A DNA stretch of 61,169 nucleotides, taken from NCBI GenBank assembly GCA_947631455.1, contig CANRLH010000009.1, positions 1-61,169 of the forward strand. Direction: 5' to 3'. Under the pieces are notes generated by a model. It ran no database searches. It had not been told where the DNA came from and saw only the letters and a program-made list of their open reading frames with translations. This DNA comes from an uncultured Clostridia bacterium (lineage in GTDB: Bacteria; Bacillota; Clostridia; Oscillospirales; Ruminococcaceae). The position numbers and the translations under genes are program-made. Positions 16,993 through 26,633 of the stretch are shown here, piece by piece (positions within the stretch are counted from its first letter, which is position 1; every line of letters starts with the position of its first letter).

Positions 16993-18894
16993 TCAAAGCC
17001 TTGTGTGTCTGTTCGGTTTTGCAAACTTATTTTTGTACATCATCTTATCCGCCCTGCTGAGAATGTCTTTTAACTTTGTGTTCTGGTCAATATCGCATAT
17101 GACATATCCCACTGAAGCGTCAACCTTGTACTCATTGTTATTCGCATCATTATATCTTTTGAGGTATTTTTCAAATTGATGGATCATGTCCGTTACAGAC
17201 TGCTGAGTGTAATCACCGTAGCCAATAACGACAAATTCGTCTCCGCCTATTCTTGCGCATATTTCGTTGTTAAGGCAGGCATAGCTCAAACCGTTTGCTA
17301 TTATTCTTAGAGAAACGTCTCCTTCAAGATGCCCGAACGTATCGTTGATGTATTTAAGCCCATCCATATCGCAGGATATCAGCATGAATTTTTTGCCCTG
17401 CTGCTTTGCGTTTTGCATAAATTCGTCTGAGTACTTGTCATATCCGCTTCTGTTGTAAATTCCGGTAAGTTTATCCTTTATTGAGTTAAGATATGTTATG
17501 TGGTTAAGGCTTTCAAGGTATATCTTTGTGCGCAGAAATTCAAGACCGTTTGTAAGCGCCTTGTGCCAGTCCCAGAAGGTTTTTCCGCATACAACAGTAT
17601 TAGTGCTCTGCCATACTACCGAAAAGCCAAGGCATCTGTTGTTGAAATGAACTGGAAAAAAGCTGAATGTGTTAGGAACGTCTCGCTCCTCCCATAAAGG
17701 AGGAAAAACCTCGCTCACGTCAAATGTAAAGCGCTTATCGATGTTACGGCACATAGCCAGCATTTGCTTTGAATATCCTGTTTTTATGTAGTTGTGCTGA
17801 GCTTCGAGAGAATCCCAGTCCTTGCAAAGGCAAAGGTCATAAGCGTATTCGGTGTTGCTGTCCCCGGCGCCGAAAATGTAAGGCGTTTTCTGAAGGTGGT
17901 CGATAAAGTCGTTCATCGTAGGGGCGTTGGCAAGGCATTCAAACATATTTGCGGTTCTGAAAAACTCTCTGCATATTTGCTCGCGCCGTGTTCTTCTTCT
18001 CATTTCTCTTACGTTGAGAGAATTGTCCTCAAGACAGCCGCAGCTTTCGCCTCTGATGACAAAGCCTCTGTGCAGATTCAACGTTTCGCATTTTTCTCCC
18101 GTGATGATTTCATAAAGCTTTGCGCAGCCCTCTGCGCCCACCTGAGCGTCCGGTACCTTGTATGTGCATATGGTCGGAACATTGTCTCTTGATTCGGGGA
18201 TCCCGTCATAGCCGACTACCGCAATTTCTTCAGGCACCTTATGACCAAGCTGCGTAAATCTCTCAACAAAAAACATTGCCATTCTGTCGTTTGCGCAAAC
18301 AAGAGCCTGAGGAGCCTTGATTTTTCCGCTGTGGATGTTGTCCGCAAGATTATACGCTGCGTCTGCCCAGTAATCGCCGTAAATGCATCGGTCCTCTCTT
18401 ACATACAAGCCTTTTTCGGTGAGGATGTCCTTATATGCGGCAAGTCTTTCCTCGGCCTGAAAAGTGTCCTTAAGACCTGTCAGGCACATTATATCAGTAA
18501 AGCCGTGAACGTCAATAAGATGAGCGACAATATCTTTAAAGGGAGTCCTCTCGTCCTTTAAAACGCAAGGGAACAGATCGGTCGAATAGTCTACGCTTAC
18601 GACCGGCTTGCCGGTATTTTTGAGCATATCAAACAGTTCGTTTCTCAGACCGGAATCATTAAACAACGCACCGGGAATTAAAAAGCCGTCAAATTTTTCT
18701 GGATTTATGAGGTTGAAAATATTTTTTTCTCCGTCAAAAAATTCACTGACATAGTTGTTTTCGTCAAACATACTAAAGACCGCCACATCACAGTCAAGAG
18801 CATATGCCTGAGAAATTATTCCCTCTAAAACCTCTGTAGGGTAGGATTCATCAATGCTTCTTGCGAGTACCGCAAAGCACATTCTTTTCTTCAT
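16993..18894 (-). CDS. diguanylate cyclase with PBP1/LacI-type sensor domain
   Basis: A 633-aa protein likely to make cyclic di-GMP. Residues about 3-290 resemble a periplasmic-binding-protein/LacI ligand domain (for example KPVVSVDYS and EEIAVVGYDG), usually a sugar or small-ligand sensor. A middle region of unknown fold follows, then a C-terminal GGDEF domain (about 465-633) with an intact RIGGDEFVV catalytic loop and SCDMDGLKYINDTFGH. No signal peptide or membrane segment is evident, so both sensing and catalysis are cytoplasmic. The start at MKKRMCF has AAGGGGG upstream. Its neighbours give no ligand clue. Confidence 0.88.
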   Translation of the reverse strand: MKKRMCFAVLARSIDESYPTEVLEGIISQAYALDCDVAVFSMFDENNYVSEFFDGEKNIFNLINPEKFDGFLIPGALFNDSGLRNELFDMLKNTGKPVVSVDYSTDLFPCVLKDERTPFKDIVAHLIDVHGFTDIMCLTGLKDTFQAEERLAAYKDILTEKGLYVREDRCIYGDYWADAAYNLADNIHSGKIKAPQALVCANDRMAMFFVERFTQLGHKVPEEIAVVGYDGIPESRDNVPTICTYKVPDAQVGAEGCAKLYEIITGEKCETLNLHRGFVIRGESCGCLEDNSLNVREMRRRTRREQICREFFRTANMFECLANAPTMNDFIDHLQKTPYIFGAGDSNTEYAYDLCLCKDWDSLEAQHNYIKTGYSKQMLAMCRNIDKRFTFDVSEVFPPLWEERDVPNTFSFFPVHFNNRCLGFSVVWQSTNTVVCGKTFWDWHKALTNGLEFLRTKIYLESLNHITYLNSIKDKLTGIYNRSGYDKYSDEFMQNAKQQGKKFMLISCDMDGLKYINDTFGHLEGDVSLRIIANGLSYACLNNEICARIGGDEFVVIGYGDYTQQSVTDMIHQFEKYLKRYNDANNNEYKVDASVGYVICDIDQNTKLKDILSRADKMMYKNKFAKPNRHTRL

Positions 18895-19147
18895 TATTAT
18901 CCCCCTTTTGGCGGATAAATAATACACGTCACATTTATCCGTACAATTCATTTTAACACGATTTTAGTTTTTGTTCGTTAACAAAATATTAAAAATTTTA
19001 AATTTTCTGTTAATTGTTAAGAATGATTAACTATATCCGATTTTGATTTTGTATTATGCTCATATACTTAAAAAGCTTATGCTTCCGGCGGCAGTTTTTG
19101 AAAACGTATTACAAAAATCAGAATAGCGAATAAAAAGCCGCCGCCTC

Positions 19148-19176
19148 TTGCATTTTGACAAAATATCGGTTATAAT
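19148..19176 (+). promoter_or_regulatory. promoter of the DUF1858 gene
   Basis: TTGCAT and TATAAT at 17-bp spacing. An overlapping TTGACA is only 10 bp from the same -10 and is unlikely to be used. Confidence 0.6.
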
Positions 19177-19223
19177 AAATAAAGATTACAGGTTATTGCT
19201 ATTAAAAAACAGGAGGTATAATA

Positions 19224-19430
19224 ATGGAAGGCTTTAAGGTTACAAAGGACTCTATAATCGGAGATATTCTTGATTTTGATTCGGACACCGCTCCGTATTT
19301 TCTTGAAATGGGAATGCACTGCCTTGGTTGTCCGTCATCAAGGGGCGAATCTCTTGAGCAGGCGTGCAGTGTTCACGGAGTAGACGTAAACGATCTGGTA
19401 AAAAAGCTTAACGATCACTTCGGGAACTAG
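19224..19430 (+). CDS. DUF1858 domain protein
   Basis: A 68-aa protein made of one DUF1858 domain. It starts with the typical DSIIGDILDFDSDTAPYF segment and carries the paired cysteines in MHCLGCPSSRGESLEQAC. Members are proposed to function in redox or metal-related processes, often beside hybrid-cluster proteins; no such partner is here. It has a strong AGGAGG site and its own terminator, so it is monocistronic. Confidence 0.88.
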   Translation: MEGFKVTKDSIIGDILDFDSDTAPYFLEMGMHCLGCPSSRGESLEQACSVHGVDVNDLVKKLNDHFGN

Positions 19431-19472
19431 GCTTTTTAAAACAGAGATATTATTAAATTGTGCGTTTTAAAT

Positions 19473-19500
19473 AGGGTGGCAGGATTTGTCACCCTGTTTT
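19473..19500 (+). terminator. terminator after DUF1858 gene
   Basis: AGGGTGGCA pairs with TGTCACCCT (one G-T pair) around a 5-nt loop, followed by GTTTTG. It lies about 20 bases before trmK, so it may also attenuate read-through into that operon. Confidence 0.75.
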
Positions 19501-19515
19501 GCTTAAAAGGAAAAC

Positions 19516-20205
19516 ATGATTATGCTTGACAAAAGACTTGCTGTGTGTGCATCATATGTAAATAAAAATTCCATAGCGGCAGATATAGGAACAGATCACG
19601 CTTATCTGCCGGTTTATCTTATAAAAAACGGCATATCCCGTTTTGTTTATGCTTGCGATATAAAGGAAGGCCCTTTAAAGGCCGCATCTCTTACCGTGGT
19701 TCAAAGCGGATACGCGGATAAAATATCAGTGGTAAGATCAGACGGACTTGACAGCGTTCCCTTAAGCGGAGTTACAGACGTTATAGTTGCAGGAATGGGA
19801 GGAGAGACTATTGCCGAGATAATAGGCCGCTGTGATTACTTAAAGGAAAACAAAGTAAACCTGATCTTACAGCCGATGACCAGGGCGCATACTTTGCGAA
19901 GATTTATGTGCATAAGCGGCTTTTCGATTAAAGCTGAAGCGGCAGTGAGATCGGGAGAGTTTTGCTACACCGTGATAAACGCTGAGTATTCACCTGAAAA
20001 AACAAATAGTGACGAATACTATTTTTATACAGGAGAGCTATCTAACTTAAAGCCGGATGATATAGAGTATTTATCAAGACTTAAAAACAAACTCACTGTT
20101 TCCGGTGAGGGCATGAAAAACTCTTCGGATAAAAAAGCCAAAGGGGAAAAAAATATTGAGATCGCAAACAAAATATCGGAGTTTTTAAAGGAGGGAATCA
20201 AATGA
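19516..20205 (+). CDS. trmK: tRNA (adenine(22)-N(1))-methyltransferase
   Basis: SAM-dependent enzyme methylating A22 of tRNA in Gram-positive bacteria. The product (229 aa) has the family's DKRLAVCASYV start, the SAM-binding AADIGTDHAYLPVYL segment near residue 23, and the VIVAGMGGETI motif near residue 93. The stop overlaps the next start by 4 bp (ATGA). The trmK-nif3 order is common in Firmicutes. A second ATG two codons in is an equally possible start given the AAAGGA position. Confidence 0.92.
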   Translation: MIMLDKRLAVCASYVNKNSIAADIGTDHAYLPVYLIKNGISRFVYACDIKEGPLKAASLTVVQSGYADKISVVRSDGLDSVPLSGVTDVIVAGMGGETIAEIIGRCDYLKENKVNLILQPMTRAHTLRRFMCISGFSIKAEAAVRSGEFCYTVINAEYSPEKTNSDEYYFYTGELSNLKPDDIEYLSRLKNKLTVSGEGMKNSSDKKAKGEKNIEIANKISEFLKEGIK

Positions 20206-20957
20206 CCGTGTCGGAAATTTATGAGCTTATAAACTCTTTTGCGCCGTTTGACAGGCAGGAAAGCTGGGATAACAGCGGATTATTGACGGGGGATAAGAAT
20301 TCAGAGGCAGCAAGCATTATGCTATGTCTTGATATTACAAAGGCGGTGGCGCTTGAAGCGGTCAAAAAAGAAGTATCTCTTGTAATATCTCATCACCCGG
20401 TAATATTTTCACCACTTAAAAGCCTTGATAATAATGATCCTGCGGTCATTCTTGCATCACACGGAATAGCGTCTATCTGTATGCACACAAGCTTTGATCT
20501 AGCACGGGGCGGGCTTAACGACCTTCTTATAAAAAAGCTTGACCTTGACGCTGTGCCAGACCTTGCTATTGACCGTGAAACGGGACTTGGCAGAGTTGCG
20601 GTTTTAGATAAGCCGTGCACAGTAAAAGAGCTGTCTCAATTTGTAAAGGAAAGACTTAAGTGTTCCTTTATAAGATTTAACTTTGCTGATAAAACGGTAA
20701 AAAAAGTGGGGGTCATATCAGGCTCCGGTTCAGGGTATTTTAAAGAGGCTCAGGATATCGGCTGTGACGCTCTTATAACCGGAGACGTTAAACACAGCGC
20801 TTTTATCGAAGCTGAGAACAGCGGCTTTGCTCTTATCGACGCGGGCCATTTTTATACCGAAAACATTATAACTGAGTTTTTGTATGAAAGACTTAAGGAT
20901 TGTGCAAAAAGCGTTTTTATAGCTTTTCAAAACTCTGATAAAACTCAGATCATCTGA
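20202..20957 (+). CDS. Nif3-like dinuclear metal-centre protein
   Basis: Member of the NIF3/YqfO/GTP cyclohydrolase I type 2 family, 251 aa, forming metal-binding hexamers. Metal-ligand motifs are visible as ISHHPVIFSPL (near residue 62), MHTSFD (near 93) and LIDAGHFYTEN near the C-terminus. This is the short form without the middle PII-like insert. The biochemical role is not settled. It is translationally coupled to trmK. Confidence 0.92.
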   Translation: MTVSEIYELINSFAPFDRQESWDNSGLLTGDKNSEAASIMLCLDITKAVALEAVKKEVSLVISHHPVIFSPLKSLDNNDPAVILASHGIASICMHTSFDLARGGLNDLLIKKLDLDAVPDLAIDRETGLGRVAVLDKPCTVKELSQFVKERLKCSFIRFNFADKTVKKVGVISGSGSGYFKEAQDIGCDALITGDVKHSAFIEAENSGFALIDAGHFYTENIITEFLYERLKDCAKSVFIAFQNSDKTQII

Positions 20958-20973
20958 CAAAGGAGGTGCTTAG

Positions 20974-22731
20974 GTGGCACTTGACGGAATATTTCTTGGA
21001 CTTGTAAGAAAGCAGCTCAAAAGCGCATTGATCGACGCCAGAGTTGATAAAATACATCAGCCGTCAAAGGACGAGATAGTTATAAGCTTTCGAACAAGAA
21101 CAAGCCCGCACAGGGTTCTTTTTAACGTAAACGCGTCCCAGGCGAGAGTTCATGAAACCTTTTGTGAAATAGACAATCCTCAGACACCGCCCATGTTCTG
21201 TATGCTTTTAAGAAAGCGTCTGTCCTCGGCAAGGCTTGCTGACATTCGTCAGGATGGCTGTGAAAGAATACTTTACTTTGATTTTGACACCGTAAACGAA
21301 ATGGGTGACTCGATAAGGCTTATTCTTATAACCGAAATCATGGGAAGGCATTCAAACCTTATCCTCACGGAAGGATCCGGCAAAATAATAGACAGCATAA
21401 AACGTGTAGGGCAGGATATGTCAAGTGTTCGTCCCGTGCTTCCGGGAATGACCTATTCGGCAGTTGCGCGCGAAAAAAGACTGTCTCTTTTTGATTTTAC
21501 AAAAGAGGAGCTTTTCTCTCATCTTGAAGAAAACAAGCAGAAGGATCTGTCAAAGGTTTTGCTTCACACCTTTGAGGGGATATCCGCCGTAATGGCGAGA
21601 GAAGCGGTGTTTTACTGTGCAAAAACTGATACCGCCGTTTTTGAACAGCTTAACGAAAATCAAAAGGATAAGCTGTGCTTTTTCTTTCAAAACGCGGCGG
21701 ATGCTGTGAGAGATGGAAAAAACAAGCTTGTCGTTTTAAAGAACAGAGAAAATCAGCTTAAGGACTTTTGCTTTATAGATATTTTGCAATACGGCTCTCT
21801 TATGGTTAGAAAAGAGTTTGACGATGTTTGCGAGCTGCTGGATTATTTCTACTCCGAACGTGACAGGCTCGCAAGGACAAGACAGCGTGCGGATGACCTT
21901 TTTCGACTTCTTATAAGAACAAGTGAGAGGATAAACCGAAGGATCTCAAATCAGCTGACAGAGCTTGAGGAATGCGGCAGGCAGGACGAGTATAAAAGAA
22001 TCGGAGACCTTATAATTTCAAACATATATATGATAAATAAGGGCGACGGAGAGGTCATGCTGACCGACTATACGCTTGAGGATATGCCTAAGGTGAATGT
22101 AAAGCTTGACAAGCGGCTTACTCCTCAGCAGAATGCCCAGAAGTATTATTCAGACTACAAAAAGTGCGATACTGCCAGAAAAATGCTTACCCGTCTTATC
22201 AAAGAGGGGAAAGAGGAGCTTTTGTATATAGACAGCGTGTTTGACGCTCTTACCCGTGCGGTGTCGGAATCGGATATTGCTGTATTAAGAGATGAATTAT
22301 GCGAGCAGGGGTATCTTCGCCGACCGAGAGGCAAGACCAAGCCAGTTAAGGCTTCTGCACCGATGAGATTTAAGTCAAGCGGCGGTTTTGATATTCTGGT
22401 GGGCCGAAACAACCGTCAAAACGACAAGCTTACGCTGAAGGACAGCGAGAAAACCGATATATGGTTTCATACAAAGGATATTCCCGGATCTCACGTTATT
22501 TTAAAAACGGGAGATAAACACCCGTCAGACAAGGATATGTTTGAAGCTGCCTGCATTGCGGCATTTCACTCAAAGGCAAAGGGCTCATCGACCGTTCCGG
22601 TAGACTGCACCGAGGTGAAAAACGTTAAAAAGCCGAGCGGCGCAAAGCCGGGAATGGTGATATTCTCAAACAACAAAACCATTTATGTTACTCCCGACGA
22701 GGAGATGATCGAAAGGCTGGCGGTAAAGTGA
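20974..22731 (+). CDS. rqcH: Rqc2-like ribosome quality-control factor
   Basis: NFACT-family protein that binds obstructed 50S subunits and directs alanine tailing of stalled chains. The 585-aa product has the N-terminal NFACT-N domain (DGIFLGLVRKQLK onward), a helix-hairpin-helix and coiled-coil middle (about 280-440), and the C-terminal NFACT-R domain with DIWFHTKDIPGSHVIL (near residue 495). Older annotations call it fibronectin-binding protein. The start is GTG with AGGAGGTG upstream. Its stop overlaps the next gene. Confidence 0.93.
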   Translation: MALDGIFLGLVRKQLKSALIDARVDKIHQPSKDEIVISFRTRTSPHRVLFNVNASQARVHETFCEIDNPQTPPMFCMLLRKRLSSARLADIRQDGCERILYFDFDTVNEMGDSIRLILITEIMGRHSNLILTEGSGKIIDSIKRVGQDMSSVRPVLPGMTYSAVAREKRLSLFDFTKEELFSHLEENKQKDLSKVLLHTFEGISAVMAREAVFYCAKTDTAVFEQLNENQKDKLCFFFQNAADAVRDGKNKLVVLKNRENQLKDFCFIDILQYGSLMVRKEFDDVCELLDYFYSERDRLARTRQRADDLFRLLIRTSERINRRISNQLTELEECGRQDEYKRIGDLIISNIYMINKGDGEVMLTDYTLEDMPKVNVKLDKRLTPQQNAQKYYSDYKKCDTARKMLTRLIKEGKEELLYIDSVFDALTRAVSESDIAVLRDELCEQGYLRRPRGKTKPVKASAPMRFKSSGGFDILVGRNNRQNDKLTLKDSEKTDIWFHTKDIPGSHVILKTGDKHPSDKDMFEAACIAAFHSKAKGSSTVPVDCTEVKNVKKPSGAKPGMVIFSNNKTIYVTPDEEMIERLAVK

Positions 22732-23234
22732 TTCTCAGTGAAAGCTTTTTTGACAGAGACGTGCTTGAGGTCGCGCCCGATCTTGTCGGGAAGACTCTCG
22801 TTACAAATATTGACGGGGTCGTGCGAAGGCTTAAAATAACCGAGACCGAAGCATATCGGGGTGAGGAGGACACCGCCTGTCACGCATCAAAGGGCAGAAC
22901 CGGCCGCACGGAGATATTGTACCGTGAGGCAGGAACAATATATGTCTATCTGTGCTATGGAATACACTGGCTTGTAAACATTGTTACCGGCAGGAAGGAG
23001 GAGCCTCAGGCAGTTTTAATAAGAGCGTGCGAGGGAAAGTTCAACGGTCCCGCAAAGCTTACAAAACACCTCAAAATCACAGGTGAGCTTAACGGTATGA
23101 GCATTGTCGGAAATCCTTTGATTTATATTGAGGACACCGGCGAAAAGGTAAAGATATATAGAGATAAACGCGTGGGGATAGATTACGCTACGCCAAAATA
23201 CAGAAATATTAAATGGCGATTTATTTTAAAATAG
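22728..23234 (+). CDS. 3-methyladenine DNA glycosylase (AAG/MPG type)
   Basis: Base-excision enzyme removing alkylated purines. The catalytic Glu is in ITETEAYRGEEDTACHASKG, a close match to the family, followed by AGTIYVYLCYGIHWLVNIV. The 168-aa length is slightly short compared with the usual 190-200. The GTG start overlaps the rqcH stop (GTGA), so it is the last gene of the trmK-nif3-rqcH operon. The C-terminus closes with TPKYRNIKWRF, as expected, so it is not truncated. Confidence 0.92.
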   Translation: MILSESFFDRDVLEVAPDLVGKTLVTNIDGVVRRLKITETEAYRGEEDTACHASKGRTGRTEILYREAGTIYVYLCYGIHWLVNIVTGRKEEPQAVLIRACEGKFNGPAKLTKHLKITGELNGMSIVGNPLIYIEDTGEKVKIYRDKRVGIDYATPKYRNIKWRFILK

Positions 23235-23641
23235 GATATTCCTTTTAGAATAAAATCAGTTTGTAACTTGCTTTTTACTTTTTGTGTTTTTGCTTTCATG
23301 GTTTTGGCCCTCTACTAATAGGGGCTTTTAGCGCCATATTTGCACGCAAACGTACATTATTAACAAAACTATTATGATTTATTCATAAAATATTTACAAT
23401 ATTCATTTGCCGTTTACAAATCAATTGACTTCAGCCTTGTTTAAAACAGAAGAGATTTTTTAGCGCTTTTATTGTCTTTTAAGCATTAAAACTGAAGCTA
23501 AAAATACGAAAGATAAAGTCAGGTTAAATTGCAATCCATAAATTTATAACGATCGTTTTATTACTAAGATTGAAAATGTAAGTGCGTATATGGCCGGCTC
23601 ATATATTTTGCGGCAAATCAACGGCTTAAATTTTTTTTAAA
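23235..23641. other. AT-rich intergenic region
   Basis: No coding region. A weak hairpin (GCCCT/AGGGGC followed by TTTT, near 23307-23329) may terminate the upstream operon. I see nothing else. Confidence 0.5.
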
Positions 23642-23680
23642 ACAAAATGAAGATCCGCAGATAAAATTCTCTGCGGATCT
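23642..23680 (-). terminator. terminator of the CotH gene
   Basis: AGATCCGCAGA and its perfect complement form an 11-bp stem around an 8-nt loop. On the minus strand it is followed by TCATTTTGTTTT. Confidence 0.85.
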
Positions 23681-23700
23681 GTTGTTTATTACGGAGGTTT

Positions 23701-25590
23701 TTATCCTCTTATGCTTTCTATAAAATCGATCATTGTATCGATATTATCGGCTCTGTATTCAAGGAAATCCTTTATGCATCGGTAGCTTCCATAGCCGCCG
23801 TTTATGGAATTATCTTTTGAGCCGGATTCAGGGTACCTTTCAAAAAATTGATCGAACAGCGGTGAGTATGTGTCGTTAAACCTGTCAAGCACTTCATTAG
23901 CCGAGGTTTTTTCAAAGTTTTGCTCGGTAAGTTTATTCAGCTTTTGTTCAAATGACTCTCTTGAGGATTTATTTGTCATAAGATACGCATAACACAGTAC
24001 GGCAGGATTGTTGGTGTTAAAATCAAGAAGTCCGTCGGGCTTGTAGTTATCCTCTGCGACGGTGTTAGCGTATGCGTCCTCTTCTCCGGAAACTCCTGCG
24101 AAATCAAGGTCGTACAGGCACATTCTCCATCTGCCGTCGTTGTATATGTTTGAACTGTTTTTCGTGACAGTCTTCCACATCGACCAGTTTTTTCCGGGCC
24201 AGTCCCACTTGTTGTTAAGCCATATCTCAACCGCAAAATAGTCAAGCACACTTTCGGTATCTACAAGCTTTTCAAATTCCTTGAGGTCGCTTTGATCGGA
24301 TAAGTCTTCGTGATTTTTAAAGAAATCATTTAGATCTGATAAGTAGTAGCCTTCATTTGACGCCCCGTCGGGAACGTCACCGATATCGAGCTTGTAGCCG
24401 GAAGCGTACTGCTCGGCATCTCCTTTATATAAAACTACGTCGGTATCCTGAACGTCGTATTTATTTGAGAAGAAGTTGTCGGAGTAGTTTTCCTGCAAGA
24501 TATAAAGCCCCATATATTCTCCGTTTAAGTAAACCACGCATGGCCTTGACGCCTGTGTAGCCATATCAAGCTCGGTCACGAGCGACTGCCAGTACGCATC
24601 GTTGTACTTTGCGATAAACGCTGTGTTTCCGCCTGCGCGAAGATTGAGGGTCTTGAACTTCTCAACGGTTTTTCCGTTTGAGTCCTTGGCGTCGTCTCCA
24701 AAAACGGGATAGTAAAAATTCTTTATTCCGTATTCTTCTCTTGCATAAAGGCGAAGTCCTTTCTGAAGGTCTGATCTGGAATAATTTCCCTGTACCCTTA
24801 TTCCGCAGTCCTGACTTATCGCAAGAGTTGTATCCTCTCCGTCAGACTCAAAGAAATCAATGTGGACGGGGCGTTCCCACTCTCTGCCCTTTTGCTTATA
24901 GTTTGCATCAAGTCCGCGTGAGGTCTCAGTATCCTTGACTTTGCCCTCTTCTTCAAGATACTTCGCAAGAGCATCGTCATATTTATCGCCCTTTACGTAT
25001 ATTCCGGTTTCCGGCGAAAAGAAATCTTCGTAATTTGCGCTAATCGAAATCACTGCCAGATCCTGACCGCTTGCTTCGCAGCTTTCTTTGATGCCTTTAA
25101 CGTGGTCGGACATATCGTTTATAAAATATGTAGCGGTGGCTGCCTTTGAAAAGCTGCCGCTTTTGTCCTTAACGCTTGCCCTTATAACGGTGCATTTATC
25201 AACCGCAGAATCATCGGGCGCTTTCATTGAGTTTGAAAAGCTTTCTCTGCCCTTTTCAGGACTGTCGTGCGCGGCGTCAAAAAGCGCAGGCTCAACAGCG
25301 GCGATCATGTTTTTATCGCTCTTTCTGTCGGTGATTTTTATTGCGCCGCTGTATTCCTTTGCGGCGTCGCTGACCGAAGGATCGCTTCCGTCAGTGGTGT
25401 AGTAAATCGTTCCCTCTATATCACTTTCAAGCTCTAAGGAGAACTCCTCTGAATATGTGCCGCTCTCTTTTGAAAAGCTTACCGCAAGGTCGCTTTCAAT
25501 GCTCCTTGTTGACTTACATCCCGAAAATGCAGTTAATGCAAGGCATAATGCCATAGCGGCGGACACAGATCTTTTTAATACAGCCTTCAT
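23701..25590 (-). CDS. CotH-kinase-family lipoprotein with chitobiase-like domain
   Basis: A 629-aa surface lipoprotein. The signal peptide ends in AFSGCKS. Residues about 35-150 contain a chitobiase C-terminal-like module (GTIYYTTDGSDPS). The remainder is a CotH domain with the family's GIRVQGNYSRSDLQKG and LNLRAGGN, and a catalytic-site-like CLYDLDFAGV. Spore-coat CotH is a protein kinase; the extracellular clostridial versions, often tied to cellulosomes, have unclear roles. The start MKAVLKRS has GGGAGGG upstream. It is monocistronic. Confidence 0.85.
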   Translation of the reverse strand: MKAVLKRSVSAAMALCLALTAFSGCKSTRSIESDLAVSFSKESGTYSEEFSLELESDIEGTIYYTTDGSDPSVSDAAKEYSGAIKITDRKSDKNMIAAVEPALFDAAHDSPEKGRESFSNSMKAPDDSAVDKCTVIRASVKDKSGSFSKAATATYFINDMSDHVKGIKESCEASGQDLAVISISANYEDFFSPETGIYVKGDKYDDALAKYLEEEGKVKDTETSRGLDANYKQKGREWERPVHIDFFESDGEDTTLAISQDCGIRVQGNYSRSDLQKGLRLYAREEYGIKNFYYPVFGDDAKDSNGKTVEKFKTLNLRAGGNTAFIAKYNDAYWQSLVTELDMATQASRPCVVYLNGEYMGLYILQENYSDNFFSNKYDVQDTDVVLYKGDAEQYASGYKLDIGDVPDGASNEGYYLSDLNDFFKNHEDLSDQSDLKEFEKLVDTESVLDYFAVEIWLNNKWDWPGKNWSMWKTVTKNSSNIYNDGRWRMCLYDLDFAGVSGEEDAYANTVAEDNYKPDGLLDFNTNNPAVLCYAYLMTNKSSRESFEQKLNKLTEQNFEKTSANEVLDRFNDTYSPLFDQFFERYPESGSKDNSINGGYGSYRCIKDFLEYRADNIDTMIDFIESIRG

Positions 25591-25673
25591 ATTCCCTCCC
25601 GAATAATACAAAATAGTGAAAATTATTTTATGCTTACGCCATTTATCTGACGGCTTTTGCCGAGCGGCTTATG

Positions 25674-26633
25674 TTATTCCTTTTCGTCAGGCAGCGCGGC
25701 GGGCGACTGAGTTTCAGGAAGCTTTGGCGTAACTATAGTAATTGCCTGCATATGGTTTTTTATTTCTACTTCTTTATATTCTCCGCCGTTTTCACCGTCA
25801 ACCGTCCACGAGATCGCTTTTTCACAGGTGATTTTTATTCTGCTGGCTTTGAATGTGGCAAAGTATTTTTCCTTAAGCTCTGAAAACTTCAGCATATTCG
25901 AGCTTACAAAGTTATTGAGCATATTTGTGAATTTTATTATGTTCGCAGGCTGGCGCACAAGCATTACCTCAAACATTCCGTCGTCGTAAATGACCGAGTT
26001 TTTATCAAGCTTTACAATACCGCCGACCGAGACGGAGTTTGTTATCATTCCCAGAATGAAATTACCTTCACATACCATGCCGTCGTCATATTCAAAGCGC
26101 ATTTGATAACCCTCGATCTTGGGAAGACTTTTTAGCGCTTCTATAACATATGCCATATGCCCAAGCTTGTTTTTCAGTGACTGGTCCGTCTGATAGGTGA
26201 CGTTTGTAAACGCTCCGAATGCCGCAACATAACAAAAATAATTATCCCCAAGCGTTCCCACATCGCATTTGAAGGGAATTCCCTCTATCGCGTTTTCTGC
26301 GGCAAGAACAAAGTTTTTCGGTATGTCAAGCGAGTTTGCAAAGTCGTTCGTGGAGCCGGCCGGTATATAACCCAGCGTCGGGCGGTTATCCGGCTCAAAC
26401 TGCATAAGCGCAGATATGGTTTCGGACAGCGTTCCGTCGCCTCCGGAACAGACTATCATATCGTAATCCTTTCCGTAGCTTATCAGCTTTTCAAAGCCGT
26501 CCCCCTTTGCCTGAGTAGGATACGCGGTGGTCAGATAGCCGTGTTTTGCAAATGCATCGATTATCTCGCATATATTTTTTTTCAAAAGCCCTTTTCCGGC
26601 GTTTGGGTTAAAAACCAACATCAGCTTTTTCAT
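25674..26633 (-). CDS. diacylglycerol/lipid kinase family protein
   Basis: DagK/YegS-type lipid kinase, 319 aa. NPNAGKG near residue 9 and the nucleotide-binding VCSGGDGTLSETI near residue 62 define the DAGK catalytic domain; the C-terminal beta-sandwich carries WTVDGENGG. It recycles diacylglycerol to phosphatidic acid or phosphorylates a related lipid. The start overlaps the hisA stop by 4 bp (ATGA), so it is downstream of hisA in one transcript although the two are metabolically unrelated. Confidence 0.9.
   Translation of the reverse strand: MKKLMLVFNPNAGKGLLKKNICEIIDAFAKHGYLTTAYPTQAKGDGFEKLISYGKDYDMIVCSGGDGTLSETISALMQFEPDNRPTLGYIPAGSTNDFANSLDIPKNFVLAAENAIEGIPFKCDVGTLGDNYFCYVAAFGAFTNVTYQTDQSLKNKLGHMAYVIEALKSLPKIEGYQMRFEYDDGMVCEGNFILGMITNSVSVGGIVKLDKNSVIYDDGMFEVMLVRQPANIIKFTNMLNNFVSSNMLKFSELKEKYFATFKASRIKITCEKAISWTVDGENGGEYKEVEIKNHMQAITIVTPKLPETQSPAALPDEKE

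Noticed and set aside
19155-19176. TTGACA with TATAAT only 10 bp apart
   Set aside because: The spacing is too short for a sigma-A promoter. The TTGCAT seven bases further upstream gives 17 bp and was preferred.
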